DNA of 64,000 bases from Bradyrhizobium amphicarpaeae (GTDB lineage: Bacteria; Pseudomonadota; Alphaproteobacteria; Rhizobiales; Xanthobacteraceae): positions 5,734,001 through 5,798,000 of the forward strand of contig NZ_CP029426.2 in assembly GCF_002266435.3 (NCBI RefSeq), read 5' to 3'. This document shows positions 44,492 through 55,105 of the stretch, piece by piece. The translations under genes and the position numbers were made by a program. Position 1 is the stretch's first letter; every line of letters begins with the position of its first letter. Under the pieces are notes generated by a model. The model was not told where the DNA came from. It did not search any database and saw nothing but the letters and a program-made list of their open reading frames with translations.

Positions 44492-45334
44492 ATGAAATTT
44501 ACCGGCACCAAGGACTATGTTGCGACCGACGATCTCAAGGTCGCCGTCAATGCCTCGATCGTGCTGGAGCGCCCGCTGCTCATCAAGGGCGAGCCCGGCA
44601 CCGGCAAGACGGTGCTGGCCGAGGAAGTGGCGAAGGCGCTGAACGCGCCGCTTCTGACCTGGCACATCAAGTCCACCACCAAGGCGCAGCAGGGCCTCTA
44701 TGAATACGACGCGGTGTCGCGCCTGCGCGACAGCCAGCTCGGCGATGCCAGGGTCTCGGACATCAAGAACTACATCAAGCGCGGCAAGCTGTGGGACGCC
44801 TTCGCGGCCGAGCAGCGCCCGGTGCTGCTGATCGACGAGATCGACAAGGCCGACATCGAATTCCCGAACGATCTGCTACTCGAGCTCGACCGCATGGAAT
44901 TCCATGTCTACGAGACCGGCGAGACGATCAAGGCCAAGCAGCGCCCGATCATGATGATCACCTCCAACAACGAGAAGGAGCTGCCGGACGCCTTCCTGCG
45001 CCGCTGCTTCTTCCACTACATCAAGTTCCCCGACGCCGACACGATGGGCCGCATCGTCGACGTCCACTTCCCCGGCATCAAGAAGCGCCTGGTGGAAGAG
45101 GCGCTGCGCATCTTCTTCGAGGTGCGCGAAGTGCCCGGGCTGAAGAAGAAGCCGTCGACCTCGGAGCTTCTGGACTGGCTGAAGCTGCTGCTCAACGAAG
45201 ACATGAGCGTCGAGCAACTGCGCGAACGCGACCCGCGCAAACTGATCCCGCCGCTGCACGGCGCGCTGCTCAAGAATGAGCAGGACGTGCACCTGTTCGA
45301 GCGGCTGGCGTTTTTGAGCCGACGGGAAGTGTGA
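44492..45334 (+). CDS. MoxR-family AAA+ ATPase (CoxD-like)
   Basis: A 280-residue AAA+ ATPase. Walker A GEPGTGKT at 33-40, Walker B PVLLIDEIDKAD, sensor 1 MMITSNNEKELPDAF and an arginine finger region LRRCFF. MoxR ATPases with VWA partners remodel target enzymes, e.g. for metal insertion in CO dehydrogenase maturation. The VWA protein is divergent at 42843; none of the usual client genes lie near. AAGGACACG precedes the ATG. Confidence 0.93.
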   Translation: MKFTGTKDYVATDDLKVAVNASIVLERPLLIKGEPGTGKTVLAEEVAKALNAPLLTWHIKSTTKAQQGLYEYDAVSRLRDSQLGDARVSDIKNYIKRGKLWDAFAAEQRPVLLIDEIDKADIEFPNDLLLELDRMEFHVYETGETIKAKQRPIMMITSNNEKELPDAFLRRCFFHYIKFPDADTMGRIVDVHFPGIKKRLVEEALRIFFEVREVPGLKKKPSTSELLDWLKLLLNEDMSVEQLRERDPRKLIPPLHGALLKNEQDVHLFERLAFLSRREV

Positions 45335-45336
45335 GG

Positions 45337-45471
45337 CTCGTGTCCCGGACGCGCTGCAGCGTGTAACGCTGCTGCGCAGAGCCGGGACCCAGACATCACG
45401 TGGAGATCGTGGAAAGATGGGCCCCGGCTATGCAGCGCACCGCCGAAGAGGCGCTGCGTCCGGGGCACGAG
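45337..45471. repeat. Palindromic repeat, family B (copy 2)
   Basis: CTCGTGTCCCGGACGCG ... GCGTCCGGGGCACGAG: a perfect outer arm pair. The inner arms contain GAGCCGGGACCCAGA and ATGGGCCCCGGCT as in copy 1. Confidence 0.9.
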
Positions 45472-45477
45472 ACCACC

Positions 45478-47124
45478 CTACGCCACCGCTGTATCCGGAA
45501 TCCTTGCGGCCTCCATCGGCGTCTTGCCGCGGATCAGGTCTGAGGCACGATCGGCGATCATCATGGTCGAGGCATTCAGGTTCGCCGAAATCATGCGCGG
45601 CATCACCGAGGCGTCGATCACGCGCAATCCCTCCAACCCGTGGACGCGGAGTTGGTCGTCGACGACTGCCCAGCTCGAATCCGCCGGGCCCATGCGGCAA
45701 GTGCAGCCGGGATGGAACGTGGTGGTGCCGCGTTCGGTGGCGGCGGCGAGGAATTCGTCGTCGGTGTTGATGTTCGGGCCCGGGAAATCCTCATAGGCGT
45801 AATAGGGCGACAGCGGCGCAGACTTCAGCAGCCTGCGCGCCAGCTTCATGCCGCCGACGATGACACGGCGGTCGAGCTCGGCGTCGAGATAATTGGTCTG
45901 GATGATCGGCGGCGCGAAGGGATCACTGGAGCGGATGCGGACATAGCCGCGACTCTCGGGGCGCTGCTGCCAGGACGCGACCGTCATGCCCGGCTCGTCC
46001 TCGAGCTGGCCCTGCACGCCTTCCTTGTAGGACGCGGGGGTGAAGGTGAGCTGCAGATCGGAGGAGTCCGCGCTCTCGCCGGAGTGCCAGAAGCAATAGA
46101 CCATGGTCGGCGACAGCGAGAGCAGGCCGCGGCGCGCGGTCGCCCATTTCAGCGCCTCGATCCACAGCGAGACGCCGCGGCGAAGCTCGTTGATGGTCTT
46201 GATGTCCTTGACCCGCGCCACCGTGCGCGGGGCGTAATGGTCCTGCAGGCCTTCGCCGACGGGAAGCGCATGACGCACGGCGATGCCGTGTTGCTGCAGC
46301 AGGTCGGGCGAGCCGATGCCGGAGAGCTGGAGCAGCTGCGGCGAATTATAGGTGCCGCCGGACAGGATCACTTCCTTGTTGGCGCGCACTTCGATCGGCG
46401 TGCCGCCGCGGCCGCCCTTGGTGTAGCGCACGCCGACGGCACGCTTGCCTTCGAAGATGATCTCGGTGGCATGCGCATGCGTGTGCACATGCACGTTCGG
46501 CCGCTTCATCGCGGGCTTGAGGAACGCGGTCGAACCGGAAACGCGCAAGCCCTTGTCGATGGTGCGCTGGCAGTAGGAGACGCCCTCTTGTATGGCGCCG
46601 TTGTAATCGGGATTGCGGGGAATGCCGAGCGACATCGCGCCTTCCATGAAGGCTTCGCAGAGCGGATCGCGCCAGTCCATGGTGGTGACGGTGAGCTTGC
46701 CGTCGCGGCCGCGGAAGGTGTCGTCGCCCTCGCCGACCCGCTTCTCCAGCCGCCGGAAGTAGGGCAGCACGTCGGCATAGCCCCAGCCGCGATTGCCCAT
46801 CTGCGCCCAGGTGTCGAAATCCATCCGTTGGCCGCGGTTGTAGATGTGGCCGTTGATCGAGGAGGAGCCGCCGAGCGTCTTGCCGCGCGGCGCGTAGATG
46901 CTGCGCCCGCCGGTCCAGGGACCCGGCTCCTGCTGATAGGCCCAGTTGATGCTCTTCATGTGGAAGGTCTTGATGAAGCCCGCCGGCAGATGGATGTAGG
47001 GATGCCAGTCGGATGGGCCGGCTTCGAGCACGCAGACGCTGGTGTTGGGGTCCTCGCTCAGCCGGCTGGTGAGCACGCATCCGGCAGAGCCCGCGCCGAT
47101 GATCACATAATCAAATCTGTCCAT
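45478..47124 (-). CDS. GMC-family FAD oxidoreductase (choline dehydrogenase-like)
   Basis: A 548-residue flavoenzyme. ADP-binding GAGSAG at 10-15, GMC signatures PRGKTLGGSSSINGHIYNRG and LSGGTYNSPQLLQLSGIG, and the C-terminal catalytic pair FHPGCTCRMG (His) and NLNASTMMIAD (Asn). Members oxidise choline, aliphatic alcohols or polyols; substrate cannot be assigned. Starts 16 nt after the GNAT stop, and a lactonase and an enolase-superfamily enzyme lie next to it. Confidence 0.9.
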   Translation of the reverse strand: MDRFDYVIIGAGSAGCVLTSRLSEDPNTSVCVLEAGPSDWHPYIHLPAGFIKTFHMKSINWAYQQEPGPWTGGRSIYAPRGKTLGGSSSINGHIYNRGQRMDFDTWAQMGNRGWGYADVLPYFRRLEKRVGEGDDTFRGRDGKLTVTTMDWRDPLCEAFMEGAMSLGIPRNPDYNGAIQEGVSYCQRTIDKGLRVSGSTAFLKPAMKRPNVHVHTHAHATEIIFEGKRAVGVRYTKGGRGGTPIEVRANKEVILSGGTYNSPQLLQLSGIGSPDLLQQHGIAVRHALPVGEGLQDHYAPRTVARVKDIKTINELRRGVSLWIEALKWATARRGLLSLSPTMVYCFWHSGESADSSDLQLTFTPASYKEGVQGQLEDEPGMTVASWQQRPESRGYVRIRSSDPFAPPIIQTNYLDAELDRRVIVGGMKLARRLLKSAPLSPYYAYEDFPGPNINTDDEFLAAATERGTTTFHPGCTCRMGPADSSWAVVDDQLRVHGLEGLRVIDASVMPRMISANLNASTMMIADRASDLIRGKTPMEAARIPDTAVA

Positions 47125-47140
47125 GATGCCTCGGCGCCGC

Positions 47141-47734
47141 TCAGCGCGGCTTTTCGTTGAGTTGATAATTCAGATGCGTCCGCACCGTCGGCCATTCGGC
47201 CGCGGTGATGCTGTAGACCACGGTGTCGCGCAGCGTACCGTTCGGCGCGACCTGGTGGCTGCGCAGGATTCCGTCCTGCTTGGCGCCGAGGCGCTCGATG
47301 GCATTGCGGCTCTGGTGATTGAAAAAGTGGGTGCGGAATTCCACCGCGATGCAGTTCAGGGTCTCGAAGGCATGGGTGAGCAGCAGCAGCTTGCACTGGG
47401 TGTTGAGCGGGCCGCGCTGCGCGCTCTTGCCGTACCAGGTCGAGCCGATCTCGACCCGCCGGTTGGCGGCATCGATGTTCATGTAGGTCGTCTGTCCCAC
47501 GATCTTGCCGCCGGCATCGAACACGGTGAACGGCAGCATCGAGCCAGCTGCCTGCAGTCCCAGGCGGCGGTCGATCTCCTTGGCAACGTTCTCCGGCGTC
47601 GGGATCAGGGTGTACCAGATCTTGTAGATCTCGCCGTCCTTCACGGCCTCCACCAGCCCCTCGCGATGCTGCTGCGACAGCGGCTCGAGACGGGCGTGCT
47701 GTCCACGCAGGGTGATGGGATCGGGCCAGGGCAT
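47141..47734 (-). CDS. GNAT family N-acetyltransferase
   Basis: A 197-residue GNAT protein of the RimJ/RimL-like type: LRGQHARLEPLSQQHREGLV start, IGSTWYGKSAQRGPLNTQCK acetyl-CoA region and a C-terminal VVYSITAAEWPTV. The acyl-CoA loop motif is Q/R-x-x-G/A-like (SAQRGPL). Upstream of the GMC gene with a 16-nt gap. Confidence 0.88.
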   Translation of the reverse strand: MPWPDPITLRGQHARLEPLSQQHREGLVEAVKDGEIYKIWYTLIPTPENVAKEIDRRLGLQAAGSMLPFTVFDAGGKIVGQTTYMNIDAANRRVEIGSTWYGKSAQRGPLNTQCKLLLLTHAFETLNCIAVEFRTHFFNHQSRNAIERLGAKQDGILRSHQVAPNGTLRDTVVYSITAAEWPTVRTHLNYQLNEKPR

Positions 47735-47750
47735 TTGATACTCTCTCTTT

Positions 47751-47837
47751 TGTCATTGCGAGGAGCGAAGCGAAGAAGCAATCCAGACCGTCACCGCGGA
47801 GGCATTCCTGGATTGCTTCGCTTCGCTCGCAATGACG
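47751..47837. repeat. Palindromic repeat, family C (copy 4)
   Basis: TGTCATTGCGAGGAGCGAAG ... GAAGCAATCCAGACC and CTGGATTGCTTCGCTTCGCT then CGCAATGACG, between the SMP-30 and GNAT genes. Confidence 0.9.
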
Positions 47838-47851
47838 GTCACTAGCACCGT

Positions 47852-48778
47852 TTACTTGTTTAGGAAATTGAGCGGCAATCCGCCGCGCGGCCAGTCCATG
47901 GCGACCAGCTCGCCCTTGCCTGATAACGTGATGTACGCCGTCTTGAGCTCGGGGCCGCCGAAGGCGATGTTGGTGGTGACGCGGTCGCCGGTCGGGATCT
48001 GCTCGACCAGAGCGCCGTCCGGCGCGATCACCGAGATGCAGCCGGAGACGAGGGTGGCGACGCAGACATTGCCGCCAGCTTCCACCGCGAGCGAGTCGAA
48101 CATCTGGTAGCCGCCAAGGCCGCAGATCGGTTTTCCCCGCTCGCCACGATAGATCACGTCGCGCGGCTTCAGCGTACCCGGCGCCGAGAGCTCGTAGGCC
48201 CAGAGCCGGCCGGTCGGCGTCTCCGCGATGTAGACGGTATTCTCATCCGGCGACAGCCCGATGCCGTTGGCCGGCAGGATGCCGTGCACGACCTCGACCA
48301 GCTCACTCATGCCGGGCTTGAGATAGTACATGCCACCGACATCCATCTCCCGCGCGCGGCGCTTGCCGAGATCGGAGAACCAGAGTCCGCCCTGCTTGTC
48401 GAACACCAGATCGTTCGGCCCGCGCAGATCGTGCTCGCCGCATTTGGTGACGACGGTCTCGACCTTGCCGGTCTGCAGGTCGACGCGCTGGATCGAGCCG
48501 CCGAGATAATCGTCGGGCTGCGGGCCCGGCATGATCATGTTGCGTGTCGGGATCCAGGAGAAGCCGCCATTGTTGCAGATGTAGATCTTGCCGTCGGGAC
48601 CGAGAGCTGCGCCGTTCGGGCCGCCCGGAATTTTCGCGACGATTTCCTTGCGGCCGTCGGGGTAAACGCGCGTCAGGCGCTGGCCGCGGATTTCCACCAG
48701 CACAACCGAACCATCCGGCATCACGACCGGCCCTTCGGGAAATTCGAGGTCGGTGGCGAGAACGCGAACGTTGGACAT
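47852..48778 (-). CDS. SMP-30/gluconolactonase family protein
   Basis: A 308-residue beta-propeller lactonase: FPEGPVVMPDGSVVLVEIRG, GGPNGAALGPDGKIYICNNG, GPNDLVFDKQGGLWFSD and GIGLSPDENTVYIAET, with the metal-binding Glu, Asn and Asp of the family. It would hydrolyse a sugar lactone. The ATG at 48778 follows GGGAGGG; an upstream in-frame extension is rejected. Divergent from the enolase-superfamily gene at 49023. Confidence 0.92.
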   Translation of the reverse strand: MSNVRVLATDLEFPEGPVVMPDGSVVLVEIRGQRLTRVYPDGRKEIVAKIPGGPNGAALGPDGKIYICNNGGFSWIPTRNMIMPGPQPDDYLGGSIQRVDLQTGKVETVVTKCGEHDLRGPNDLVFDKQGGLWFSDLGKRRAREMDVGGMYYLKPGMSELVEVVHGILPANGIGLSPDENTVYIAETPTGRLWAYELSAPGTLKPRDVIYRGERGKPICGLGGYQMFDSLAVEAGGNVCVATLVSGCISVIAPDGALVEQIPTGDRVTTNIAFGGPELKTAYITLSGKGELVAMDWPRGGLPLNFLNK

Positions 48779-49022
48779 TGGAGACCCTCCCGGCTGCTTG
48801 TTATGGCTTGCGCGGGATGTCCGGCACGGGCCCGCACGCAAGATTTGCCCGCGGTTATGGCAAAGCCGCCTCGACTTGCCAAGCAAGCGGGATGGTATGC
48901 CAGCGTTGCGCGCATTCCTTCGGCGCCGCGACACGACTGCGCTGAACGCCACTGGCAACGCGCCGGCGTTCGTGGCTACACTCCGCAGAACCGCTCACCA
49001 GAAAGCCCGGAGGAACCGCGCC

Positions 49023-50126
49023 ATGGAAATCACCGATGTGCGGGCGCATCATATCCGCATCCCCTATGATGCCGGCGTCGCGAGCTTCCGCCAGGGCGCG
49101 TCCGCGATCTCCGCGCTCGACATGGTGCTGGTCGAGGTGACCACCGACGCCGGGCTGACCGGCTGGGGCGACGCCTTCGCCTATGTCTGCCCGCGCACCA
49201 CGCGCAGCGCCGTCGAGGAGATGATCGCACCGCAGGCCCGCGGGCTGAAGGTGCCCGATGCGGCCGGCATCCCCGGCGTCATGGAGCAGATCCAGCGCAA
49301 TTTGCATCTGTTCGGCCGCTACGGCATCACCATGTTCGCAGTCTCGGGGCTCGACATCGCGCTTTGGGACCTTGCTGCCAAGATCGAGGGCGTGCCCGTG
49401 CATCGCCTGCTCGGAGAAACCAGGCGCACGGCCATTCCGGCCTATGCGAGCCTGCTGCGGATCGGTTCGCCCGAGAATATCGCCAGCGAATGCAGCAAGG
49501 CGCTTGCGCTCGGCTATGGCGCGATCAAGCTGCACGAGACCACGGCGCCTGCGGTGTTCGCCGCACGGAAGGCGATCGGGCCGGCCATTCCGCTGATGGT
49601 CGACATGAACTGCCCCCTGACGGCCGAGCAGGCGATCGCATTCGCGATCACGTGTCGCGACGCGCGACCGATGTTCCTGGAGGAGCCGGTGTGGCCGCCG
49701 GAGGATTTCGCTGGGCTCGCCGAGGTGCGCAGCAAAGGCGGGCTTGGGATTGCCGCCGGCGAGAATGCCTGCACGGAATATCAATTCCGCCAGATGATGG
49801 AAGCCGGCGCGGTGAGCCACGCCCAGCCATCGGTGATTAAGGTCGGCGGCATCACGGAGTTTCTGAAGATCACAGCGCTGGCCGACCGGCTCGGCGTCAA
49901 GATCGTTCCGCACTCCCCGTATTTCGGCCCGGGCCTGCTCGCGACGCTGCATCTGCTTGCGACACGCGACGATGGTCTCGTCGAGCTGTTCTATCTGAAA
50001 CGCGAAGCCTGCCTCTGGGGCGGCCGCGCGGACAGCGATGCCACCGGCCATGTCGCGGTGCCCTCGGGCGTGGGGCTCGGCTATGAGCCAGATCGGGAGG
50101 TGATGGAGCGATATCGCGTGACGTGA
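49023..50126 (+). CDS. Mandelate racemase/muconate lactonizing enzyme family protein
   Basis: A 367-residue enolase-superfamily enzyme: N-terminal capping domain with ITDVRAHHIRIPYD, then a barrel with metal ligands Asp in VDMNC, Glu in LEEPVWPPED and Glu in AGENACTE; the candidate bases are Lys in GAIKLHE and His in KIVPHSPYFG. Likely a dehydratase or racemase of a sugar acid. GGAGGAACC precedes the ATG. Divergent from the SMP-30 gene, which suggests a shared pathway. Confidence 0.92.
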   Translation: MEITDVRAHHIRIPYDAGVASFRQGASAISALDMVLVEVTTDAGLTGWGDAFAYVCPRTTRSAVEEMIAPQARGLKVPDAAGIPGVMEQIQRNLHLFGRYGITMFAVSGLDIALWDLAAKIEGVPVHRLLGETRRTAIPAYASLLRIGSPENIASECSKALALGYGAIKLHETTAPAVFAARKAIGPAIPLMVDMNCPLTAEQAIAFAITCRDARPMFLEEPVWPPEDFAGLAEVRSKGGLGIAAGENACTEYQFRQMMEAGAVSHAQPSVIKVGGITEFLKITALADRLGVKIVPHSPYFGPGLLATLHLLATRDDGLVELFYLKREACLWGGRADSDATGHVAVPSGVGLGYEPDREVMERYRVT

Positions 50127-50135
50127 CCGGCGGGC

Positions 50136-50489
50136 CTATTTCGCGTCCTTCGCCGGCGGCGCGTCCTGCTTCTTCTTCAGATCCTCGGCCGTCTTCACTT
50201 GCGCGGCCTGGAGATCGCCAAGCGTCTTCTGCAGACCTGCCACACTCGTCTTCAACGCATCGATCTGACGATTGGCTGCGTCCAGCTTCTGCTGATGGTC
50301 GAGCGTGAGCTTGGTGATCGTCTTCTGCAGGAAGTCGACATTGCTTTGCAGGCAGCTTGTGCGCCGCTCCATCGTCTTCTCGACCGTGCAGATCTCGATG
50401 CCGGGCACGTCCTGCGCGTGCGTCGGCGCATTCGCCAGCGTTGCGAGCAGCAATGTCGCGAAACAAAAGCCGGCGTTTCGATGCAGCAT
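50136..50489 (-). CDS. Exported coiled-coil hypothetical protein
   Basis: A 117-residue protein: signal peptide 1-25 (GFCFATLLLATLANAPTHA), then a helical, probably coiled-coil region (VDFLQKTITKLTLDHQQKLD, AANRQIDALKTSVAGLQKTL), two cysteines (EIC and SC) and a basic tail. AGGAACC precedes the ATG at 50489. Convergent with the racemase-family gene. Function unknown. Confidence 0.75.
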   Translation of the reverse strand: MLHRNAGFCFATLLLATLANAPTHAQDVPGIEICTVEKTMERRTSCLQSNVDFLQKTITKLTLDHQQKLDAANRQIDALKTSVAGLQKTLGDLQAAQVKTAEDLKKKQDAPPAKDAK

Positions 50490-50672
50490 GCAGGTTCCTC
50501 GTCCAATCGATCACGGCAATGTGCGCTGTTTGCGCGCAGCCACCCAAGGCTACCACACTCGTACCGCATTCTCGCGTTGAGCTTGCATCGTTCCCTTGGA
50601 CGGGGAACGATGATCCGCGCGCGGCAGAAGTGGGCGCTCTTGCTGCGGCTTTGTTTAGGGGAGATTTTTGGA

Positions 50673-50897
50673 ATGGCAACGCGCGATAGACGTCTGGCGG
50701 AATTCGACGGCGCCGGAGAACCACCGCCGGGCCTTGCAGTCGAAGTGCTGTGCGAGGACCACAGCGGGACGTACCAGCTGCCGTTCGCCTGCCGTTATGT
50801 CGAGGGACGATGGCAGAACCACGAGGCCGGTATTGCGGTCGAGGCGACCGTCATCGGTTGGCGCCTGCCGCGCGTGAGGCAGCGCGGGGCCGCCTGA
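50673..50897 (+). CDS. Small hypothetical protein
   Basis: A 74-residue soluble protein (RDRRLAEFDGAGEPPPGLAV ... VEATVIGWRLPRVRQR) with GGGGAG 9 nt before the ATG at 50673. No motif or family recognised; composition is Bradyrhizobium-like. Confidence 0.6.
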   Translation: MATRDRRLAEFDGAGEPPPGLAVEVLCEDHSGTYQLPFACRYVEGRWQNHEAGIAVEATVIGWRLPRVRQRGAA

Positions 50898-51175
50898 CGC
50901 CTGCATCTGTTTCAAAATGCAACGGGGCCGCGCTCCGCCTTAACCTTCAGAACGCGGCCCGAACGAATCACGTCCGAATCAGCCGAATGGCCGCGTACGT
51001 AGCTGTTCACGGCTAGATGTCGATGCAGCTCTGCCGGCGCGTACAATATCTGCGCAGCTCGGCGGATGGCCCGGGCCGGCACCAGCGTCAAAGGTTAATT
51101 GTGACAAGGGTATAGCTCGCGGACCGCCCCGGCCGGTCCCCGCCCCCGAAACAGGCAGGGCCATGTAATGCCTGC

Positions 51176-51832
51176 CTAATATTCGACCTCGAGCTCCTCG
51201 ATCTCGGCCGGCTCTTCCCGCGCCGCGGCGATCCATTCCTTCATCTCGGGCATCGCCATGATGGTATCGGCATAGGCCTTCAGCTGCGGCTCGAGCTTGA
51301 CGTCATAGGTGACGAAGCGCGTCACCACCGGCGCGTACATCGCATCCGCCATGGTGCGCCGCTCGCCGAACAGGAACGGGCCGCCCGACATCTCCAGGCA
51401 GTCGCGCCAGATCGACCAGACCCGGTCGATGTCGGCCTGCGCGCGCGACCAGATCTTGAAGCCGGGAAAATGGCCTTTCAGATTGACGGGCAGCGAGGCG
51501 CGCAAAGTGGTGAAGCCGGAGTGGATTTCGCCGCAGATCGAGCGGCAATGGGCGCGCTGCACGCGGTCATCAGGCAGCAGGCCGGCTGCCGGCATCGCCT
51601 CGTTGAGATATTCGGCGATCGCCAGCGTATCCCAGACCGTGGCGCCGTCGTGGCGCAGGCACGGCACCAGGATCGACGACGACAGCAGGAGGATTTCGGC
51701 GCGCGCCGACGCATCGTCGGGCGCGGTGACGATTTCATCGAAATCGAGCCCGGAGAATTTCGTCAGCAGCCAGCCACGCAGCGACCAGGACGAGTAGTTC
51801 TTGCTGCTGATGGTCAGTGTCGCCTTCGCCAT
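51176..51832 (-). CDS. Glutathione S-transferase family protein
   Basis: A 218-residue GST-fold protein: N-terminal thioredoxin-like domain (TLTISSKNYSSWSLRGWLLT, Ser-based glutathione site near residues 14-15) and LVPCLRHDGATVWDTLAIAEYL, then the helical C-terminal domain (SIWRDCLEMSGGPFLFGERR). ATG 51832 follows GGGAAGGG. Substrate unknown. Confidence 0.92.
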   Translation of the reverse strand: MAKATLTISSKNYSSWSLRGWLLTKFSGLDFDEIVTAPDDASARAEILLLSSSILVPCLRHDGATVWDTLAIAEYLNEAMPAAGLLPDDRVQRAHCRSICGEIHSGFTTLRASLPVNLKGHFPGFKIWSRAQADIDRVWSIWRDCLEMSGGPFLFGERRTMADAMYAPVVTRFVTYDVKLEPQLKAYADTIMAMPEMKEWIAAAREEPAEIEELEVEY

Positions 51833-51996
51833 ATCGGCCCTTCCCTGTGACCTGCACCCCGCCCGGCCCGCGAGTGTGCCGTGACCCGTACTTTCCGCGA
51901 AATGAGCAGCAAGCGACGTGCCAATTTTCGGAGGCGATCTGGCTCCCGTCTGGCGTCGATATTGCATGACAGCAGGGGGAAAGTGGGCATTTCAGT

Positions 51997-53220
51997 ATGA
52001 TGTCGATGTATTATCAGGCCTTTCAGAACCATATGGACCTGACCGCGCCTTGGCGGGCCGGGGCGTCCTCTGCGCTCAAATTCCTCAATCTGGTGCCCGA
52101 GGGCGTGCCGGGCCAGGTCGTCAACCGGCTCTCGGCGGCGCTCGAGCTGATCTCGCGCTCCACCCTCACCTATCATCGCCCGGCCTACGGCATCGACAGC
52201 GTGATGGTGGGCAATCGCGAAATCGCCGTCACCGAGGAGATCGCCTACGCGACACCGTTCGGCTCGCTGCTGCATTTCAGGAAAGAGGGCGTATCGGAGC
52301 AGCCGCGCATGTTGCTGGTGGCGCCGATGTCGGGCCATTTCGCCACGCTGCTGCGCGGCACCGTGAAGACGCTTCTACAGGATCACGACGTCTACATCAC
52401 CGACTGGCACAATCCGCGCGACATTCCGCGCAGCGAAGGCCGTTTCGGGCTCGACGACTACACCGAGCATCTGATCGATTTCCTCGGGCAGCTCGGCCCG
52501 CGCCCGCACATGGTGGCGATCTGCCAGCCCTCGGTCTCGGCGCTCGCGGCCGCCGCGATCATGTGCGAGGACAACCATCCCTCGCGGCCGGCGACGCTGA
52601 CGCTGATGGCGGGGCCGATCGACACGCGGATCCAGCCGACCAAGGTCAACGACTTCGCCAAGAGCAAGCCGATCGAATGGTTCGAGCAGAACCTGATCAA
52701 CTACGTGCCGATGCAGTGCGCCGGCGCCTTGCGGAAAGTCTATCCCGGCTTCGTGCAGCTCACCGCCTTCGTCTCGATGAATCTCGAGCGCCATATCAAG
52801 CAGCACATGGATCTCGCCAACCACATCGCCAAGGGCGAGAAGGACAAGGCCGCGAGCATCAAGACCTTCTACGACGAATATTTCGCAGTGATGGATCTTC
52901 CGGCCGAGTTCTACATCGAGACCGTGCGCGATGTGTTCCAGGAGCATCTCCTGCCGCAAGGCAAGCTGATGCACCGCGGGCGCCCCGTGAACACCAAGGC
53001 GGTCGGCCGCATGGGGCTGATGACGGTCGAGGGCGAGAAGGACGACATCTGCTCGATCGGCCAGACGCTCGCCGCGCAGGACCTCTGCACCGGCGTGCGC
53101 GCCTATCGGCGCGTCCACCACATGCAGGCCGGCGTCGGCCATTACGGCGTGTTCTCCGGCAAGCGCTGGAACAACGAGATCTATCCGCTGCTGCGGGATT
53201 TCGTGCACGTCAATTCGTGA
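51997..53220 (+). CDS. phaZ: Intracellular polyhydroxyalkanoate depolymerase (PhaZ)
   Basis: A 407-residue enzyme of the intracellular PHA depolymerase family that mobilises stored poly-3-hydroxybutyrate. Nucleophile Cys176 in AICQPSVSA (a Cys replaces Ser in GxSxG, as in this family), acid and His supplied by the C-terminal VGHYGVFSGKRWNNEI region. Length fits. Divergent from the GST gene; ATG 51997 or 52003. Confidence 0.93.
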   Translation: MMSMYYQAFQNHMDLTAPWRAGASSALKFLNLVPEGVPGQVVNRLSAALELISRSTLTYHRPAYGIDSVMVGNREIAVTEEIAYATPFGSLLHFRKEGVSEQPRMLLVAPMSGHFATLLRGTVKTLLQDHDVYITDWHNPRDIPRSEGRFGLDDYTEHLIDFLGQLGPRPHMVAICQPSVSALAAAAIMCEDNHPSRPATLTLMAGPIDTRIQPTKVNDFAKSKPIEWFEQNLINYVPMQCAGALRKVYPGFVQLTAFVSMNLERHIKQHMDLANHIAKGEKDKAASIKTFYDEYFAVMDLPAEFYIETVRDVFQEHLLPQGKLMHRGRPVNTKAVGRMGLMTVEGEKDDICSIGQTLAAQDLCTGVRAYRRVHHMQAGVGHYGVFSGKRWNNEIYPLLRDFVHVNS

Positions 53221-53227
53221 GGCGGTT

Positions 53228-55096
<1,869 letters not shown>

Positions 55097-55105
55097 GCGA
55101 GTGTC

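Noticed and set aside
50898..51175. Possible terminator or ncRNA in the 278-nt gap between the small gene and GST
   Set aside because: Only a short stem (CAGGCAGG / CCTGCCT) overlapping the GST stop was found; nothing further could be supported.
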